Source of the DNA: Zygnema cylindricum
Lineage: Eukaryota > Streptophyta > Zygnematophyceae > Zygnematales > Zygnemataceae
DNA length: 64,000 nt
Direction: 5' to 3'
NCBI GenBank assembly: GCA_037447655.1
Contig: JBBHKE010002019.1
Location: 1 to 64,000 of the forward strand
Shown here one piece after another: positions 59,661 through 64,000 of this stretch (position 1 is the first letter of the stretch; each line of letters opens with the position of its first letter). Position numbers and translations under genes: made by a program. The notes under the pieces were generated by a model that did no database searches, was not told where the DNA came from, and saw only the letters and a program-made list of their open reading frames with translations.

Positions 59661-60432
59661 CAAGAGGTCGCAAACAGTCAACCGAAACCGTGACCGACCG
59701 TTAACCGACCGCCCGCGCCGGATCCGGAGCGGAATCGGTTGCCAAATTTTGGGGGTCGGGCGGTTTCGGTCGGTTGATTCACCAGGAAAAAAAAAAACGG
59801 TCGGTTACAGTCGGTCAACCAAAAAACAAAAAAAAATGAAAATTTTGTACTGTCCCTATAATCCAACATTCTTGTACTTTATACTCTTTGGCATCGTGGA
59901 AGTAAGTGGCATTGTGGAAGTACCTGACATCATGATTAGCGTCGCAAATCTGACACGGTACTGTAGTAAGCTATTTATTTCGCAAATCTTAGGGAACGCG
60001 ACAAAGCGTCGCAAATCTGACACGGTAGTACAATATTCATTTCGCAAATCTTAGGCAACGCGACAAAGCGTCGCAAATCTGACACAGTAGTACACTATTC
60101 ATTTCGCAAATCTTAGGGAACGCGACAAAGGGTCGCAAATTTGACACGGTAGTAACACTATTCATTTCGAAAATCTTAGGGAACGCGACAAATCGTAATT
60201 ATTGGCTTATTCCGTTGTACATTGATTAATTTTGTACTTTTTCGGTTATAGGCGGGCACGGTTGGTCGCAAAAATTCAAGATTCAGTTAATTTTTTTTTT
60301 CGTAAACGACGGTCGGTTAACGGTTAACAATTTTGGAGCGTGACAAAACTCGGTCGGGCGTCGGTTTCTCAGATTTTGAAAAAAAAAACGGTCGGTTTCG
60401 GGTATGATTTTTTTTGACTTTTGCGACCTCTG
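59661..60432. mobile_element. hAT element, CAGAGGTCGC family, in copy B
   Basis: The ends are CAAGAGGTCGCAAA and TTTTGCGACCTCTG. The flanks GCGCTTGC (59653-59660) and GCGCTTGG (60433-60440) agree at seven of eight, and the empty site is present in copy A. It is 772 bp, non-coding, with a tandem array inside. Confidence 0.9.
59939..60195. repeat. Four tandem repeats of about 62 bp inside the hAT element
   Basis: Each unit contains GTCGCAAATCTGACACGGTA, a short spacer and TTCGCAAATCTTAGGGAACG. The units differ by small substitutions and indels. Confidence 0.85.
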
Positions 60433-60619
60433 GCGCTTGGTATAGTGTGTATCGGTATCCTCTTATCGATATTCGACGTGAACTCATTATTTGACCTACC
60501 GATAATAAAAATATCGTCTTGGTATATCTATAAGACTTGCATCGCTATGCTATTCATTCACTATACTGATGAAAAATATCGCCTTGGTTGATTTTGACTT
60601 TTTTTCTTTTTTTGTTAAG

Positions 60620-60990
60620 AGCGTTGTTCCATTAGGCGGTCTCTATAAACGTCAAAAATTCGTTTACAGAAGCGAACGTTCCATTGTGTCGGGTCAATAA
60701 CCGACATTTATTTTGCGTGGCACATGTTGGTTGGTTACACGTAAGCAGCTATTCCGATCGTGCTAATCCATATAGAATCTTTGGCAACAAGTTGATAACG
60801 CAAAATTTGTAGTACTAGTTGTAAAAAGAACGTCGTCCGTAATGTACGATGATGTACGAAATGTACGGTCATGTAACAGGGAACACAGCGTCTCTAAAAT
60901 ATTCCCATGGCTCTCTCCTTAACGCCTCTCTTTGACCTAAAACCTCCGCAGCAGCGGTGCTAGTCTTCATTCTCCCTCGATTTCTTCAGA
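60620..60990. other. Intergenic DNA
   Basis: Nothing was recognised. The last 100 bp are less AT-rich and could be a leader for the candidate exon at 60991. Confidence 0.3.
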
Positions 60991-61036
60991 ATGGAACAGT
61001 TGCTGGCCATACTTATCCTCCTTAATGAACATGAAG
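60991..61036 (+). other. Candidate short first exon, unrecognised
   Basis: ATG opens MEQLLAILILLNEHE, followed by a GAAG|GTAACC donor-like site. No downstream exon could be joined with confidence. Confidence 0.2.
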
Positions 61037-61073
61037 GTAACCAATCCGAGGAAAAAATTATCATTCTAACCAT

Positions 61074-61104
61074 CATGATGTTCCTTGTTCAAAGGAACAT
61101 CATG
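61074..61104. repeat. Perfect 13-bp hairpin
   Basis: CATGATGTTCCTT and AAGGAACATCATG are perfect inverted repeats with a 5-base loop (GTTCA), immediately before the 12-bp repeat array. Confidence 0.8.
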
Positions 61105-61164
61105 GCAAGTTCCCAAACCTTCATAAATTTGGTTGAGGGTTTTGTCTTCCTGTGTCTATCTTTC

Positions 61165-61650
61165 AGTTTTTGGCTCCGTTTTTTCCTCAGTTTTTTCTTC
61201 AGTTTTTTGCTCGGTTTATTGCTCTTTTTATTGCTCAGTTTTTTGTTCAGTTTTTTGCTCAGTTTTTTGTTCAGATTTTGGCTCATTTTTTGGCTCAGTT
61301 TTTTTAAAACTTTTTTGTTCAGTTTTTTTATAACTTTTTTGTTCAGTTTTTTGTCCAGTTTTTGGCTCTGTTTTTTGCTCAGTTTTTTGCTCAATTTATT
61401 GCTCAGTTTATTTGTCAGTTTCAATTTTATGCTCAATTTTTGTCTCAGTTTTTGGCATAGTTTTATTATCACTTTTTTGTTCAGTTTCTTGTTCAGTTTT
61501 TGGCTCAGTTTTTGGCTCAGTTTTTTGCTCAGTTTTTGGCTCAGTATTTTGGCTTAGTATTTTGGCTCACTTATTTGGTCACGCTTTGGCACCGTCTTCG
61601 TCTCAATTTTTGGCTCAGTTTTTGGCTCAGTTTACTCAGTTTACTACTCA
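61165..61650 (-). repeat. 12-bp minisatellite, AGCAAAAAACTG type
   Basis: About 40 units of CAGTTTTTTGCT or CAGTTTTTGGCT run across the region, some shortened. The unit is four codons, so frames stay open: the minus strand gives KKLS- or KTEQ/KTEP-type repeats, the plus strand hydrophobic SFLL/SVFC repeats. The KTEP-type frame has internal stops; the KKLS frame is open for 127 codons (61472-61089). No flanking domain was recognised. Confidence 0.8.
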
Positions 61651-61659
61651 CTGAAATAC

Positions 61660-62510
61660 CGTGGTTTTTTATAGTTTTCGTGTTTGGTTGAACTTTAAGC
61701 CGTACAGTGTTTTACTTCCAAAGGGGAATTCTGACCACGTTTCATTTCTGTTTGTTGCTCTATATTTTCTGTCCCTCTAGTGACGAGGAGGTATATGTTG
61801 CATTATTATTTGTCTCTCCATTACTGTATGGGTGTATCGGTGGTCCGATAATCGGTGGAGCTTCACTTCTTTGAAGCACTTTGATATGGGCTTAATTTGT
61901 AGGCGTGATTTGTGTTAGGATTGGGTTTTTCTCTTGTTGCTTTGGGTTATATTTGTAGTGTTCAATGTGATAGGGAACAACCAATTTTACATGCATTTCT
62001 TGAATCAATAATATTTCCAAGAATAAAGTAGTTTGCCATTTTTTAGCATATGGATATATTTGTTGCAATGTTAGGAATGCTTTACGGTCTGACACTAAAT
62101 GTTTAGAGAATACATAGCAAGTAAGATTGTTTTTCTTTTTCCAATACTATCAATCTTGTGCTTTCCTTTTTGTATACATGTACTCGCACTGCGAGTTTGA
62201 AATAAAACCAGGATAATCCATCTATGCAAAAAAACCGTACCCTCTCTCAGGCTCTCTCTTTCTCTCTTCTAATGTCTTGAATTGAATTTTTTGGGTTAAA
62301 TAAAAAATTATTTTGGTTAATTTCCAATGTGAATGTTTACTATTCGAGTGCAAATATTTGAATCATCATCTAATTTTTTATTTCTAATGTTTGAAGTCAA
62401 AGTTCATAGTTCATAATCTAAATTGGATATCTTTTCATAAACCAAAAAGCATAACGTCAATTTGTTTTATAAATATTTATTTTATATTTTATTTCTTTCC
62501 AAAGACCTCA
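61660..62510. other. AT-rich DNA between two repeat arrays
   Basis: No gene or recognised element was seen. A CTCTCTCAGGCTCTCTCT run lies near 62240. Confidence 0.3.
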
Positions 62511-62515
62511 ACACC

Positions 62516-63296
62516 AATAGCAGCACCAGCCGCACAGCAGCACCAGCCGCACTGCAGCAGTTGTCTTGCAACAGCACCAGTAGCAGTAACTGCAATACAA
62601 TCAACAGCAGTAGAAGCATCATCAACAGCAGCAGAAGCACCATCAACAGCAGCAGAAGCACCATCAACAACAGCAGAAGCACCATCAACAGCAGCAGAAG
62701 CACCATCAACAGCAGCAGAAGCACCATCAACAGCAGAAGAAGCACCTTCAACAGCAGCAGAACAGCTGTTTGCCCAACAACAGCAGCTGTCTGAACAGTA
62801 GCAGCAGCTGTCTTGCAACAGCACCAGTAGCACTAACTGCAATACAATCAACAGCAGCAGAAGCACCATCAACGGCAGCACAAGCACCATCAACAGCAGC
62901 AGAAGCACCATCAACAGCAGCATAAGCACCATCAACAGCAGCATAAGCACCATCAACAGCAGCAGAAGCACCTTCAACAGGAGCAGAAGCAGCTGTTTGC
63001 CCAACAACAGCAGCTGTCTGAACAGTAGCAGCAGCTGTCTGAACAGCAGCAACTGTCTGAACAGCAGCAGCTGTCTGAACAGCAGCAGCTGTCTGAACAG
63101 CAGAAGCAGCTGTCTGAACAGCAGAAGCAGCTGTCTGCCCAGCAGCAGCTCTCTGCCCAGCAGCAACTGTCAACTCACCAGCAGCTGTCTGCCCAGCGAA
63201 GTAGCAGCAAACATCAGCAACAGCTGCTGCCCAACAAGAGGAACAGCAACATAACAAACAAGAGGAACAACAACATAACAATAAGCAGAGCAGCAT
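62516..63296. repeat. CAG-rich array with 21-bp and 18-bp units
   Basis: The first unit type, ACAGCAGCAGAAGCACCATCA, recurs at 62600-62760 and 62855-62975. The second, CTGTCTGAACAGCAGCAG, recurs at 62786-62812 and 63015-63130. All plus frames are largely open (polyQ/His, STAAEAP or SSRSTIN repeats), as are the minus frames. It could be part of a Gln-rich coding exon, but no conserved neighbour supports that. Confidence 0.85.
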
Positions 63297-63300
63297 GAAC

Positions 63301-64000
63301 AAGATAAAATTATGTCATATCAGAAGTGTACAACAAAGTTTCCAATAACACTTTGCGAAAAAGGGTCGCAAGCCCTGTTTAGTGAAAAATTCTGACATTT
63401 CACACTCAGAATTTGAAATACAAAGGATAATGTATAAACGTAAAAAATGTAAAACTCACTAAATTCAGCCACCCTTCTCTACTTTCCACGGAAATTTTCC
63501 CCTTTCCTTCTTTCTCAGCTACGCATATAAAGAGATCAAAATAAAGGAAACCCAAAAATAAAACACAAAACAATAATCATTACCCTCAATTACTGCACTA
63601 ATTCTACGCTAAATTGTAATTCAGAAAAATCCATTCACAGAAATTGGAAAGGGTTGTCGATGAAGAACACATGGGAAAAAAGGTTAAAGCAATGCCGAGC
63701 ATTTGACCATTTTCCCTCACTAATCGGATAAGTCATGTGCCTGTTCCACGTTTCTTACGAAAAATCCGCAAGCCTGAATTGAAAAGCTCAATTGTGGAAG
63801 AAAAAATGACAACAAGGAGGAAAGTCAGCACATTAAATCAAAAAATAAACGTTCACACGAAGAAATAAGTACGGAGAAGAATCCGGATAAAATGGCAAAA
63901 TTTGAAATAACATGTGTACCTCACAATTTGCGTCTTTAGTTGAATGTGTCGCGACGATCACCTCGCTCTGCGAGTTTGCACACGGCATCAATTAGACGGA
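63301..64000. other. AT-rich DNA at the window end
   Basis: No gene or recognised element was seen. Confidence 0.35.

Larger units (their letters stand above)
58458..60619. repeat. Duplicated block, copy B
   Basis: Same sequence as 55638-57932, displaced by 2,820 bp in the left part. It carries its own hAT insertion and lacks the one in copy A. Confidence 0.85.

Noticed and set aside
61165-61650. CRISPR-like array
   Set aside because: Units are contiguous 12-bp repeats with no unique spacers, in a eukaryotic genome.

Overview
The window is AT-rich nuclear DNA of a green plant, either a land plant or a streptophyte alga. The evidence is an intron-containing early light-induced protein (ELIP) gene, two plant-type LRR receptor kinases, a tRNA-iMet-primed Ty3/gypsy element and a lysine-tRNA-like sequence of plant type. 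No bacterial-style gene packing is present. Coding DNA is a minor part; most of the rest is transposon debris.

Layout. 1-8.1 kb: repeat-derived DNA (a hAT end, two complete small elements with TWA target duplications, one TA-flanked MITE), a lysine-tRNA-like sequence at 2.6 kb and a 670-bp polypurine tract. 8.16-10.59 kb: a two-exon gene on the minus strand for a 189-residue coiled-coil protein with a SAP-like C-terminus, with a pyrimidine-rich leader and an upstream ACGT palindrome. 11.6-27.8 kb: a nest of elements. A poly(A)-tailed sequence occurs twice, small hAT elements and MITEs follow, a 4.26-kb hAT span holds three further kinds of element, and a 7.78-kb defective gypsy element with 969-bp LTRs sits inside a Harbinger-like element. 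28.5-30.7 kb: the ELIP gene on the plus strand, with a degenerate, frame-preserving extra exon. 31.6-37.9 kb: mostly unannotated AT-rich DNA with element fragments. 37.97-42.30 kb and 48.29-52.67 kb: tandem LRR receptor kinase genes on the minus strand, each with one intron at the same codon. Between them lie MITEs, a small hAT, a decayed retroelement RNase H fragment and a tRNA-like fragment. 55.6-60.6 kb: a duplicated block whose two copies carry different hAT insertions. 61-63.3 kb: two simple coding-like repeat arrays.

How the genes relate. ELIP is a thylakoid photoprotection protein and is independent of its neighbours. The two receptor kinases are probably tandem duplicates that sense extracellular ligands at the plasma membrane. 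All three minus-strand genes have CT-rich leaders (GA-rich on the plus strand), and every long polypurine tract in the window has its purines on the plus strand. All gene models and element calls were made by eye, with no database search; splice sites were accepted only when consensus, phase and protein continuity agreed.
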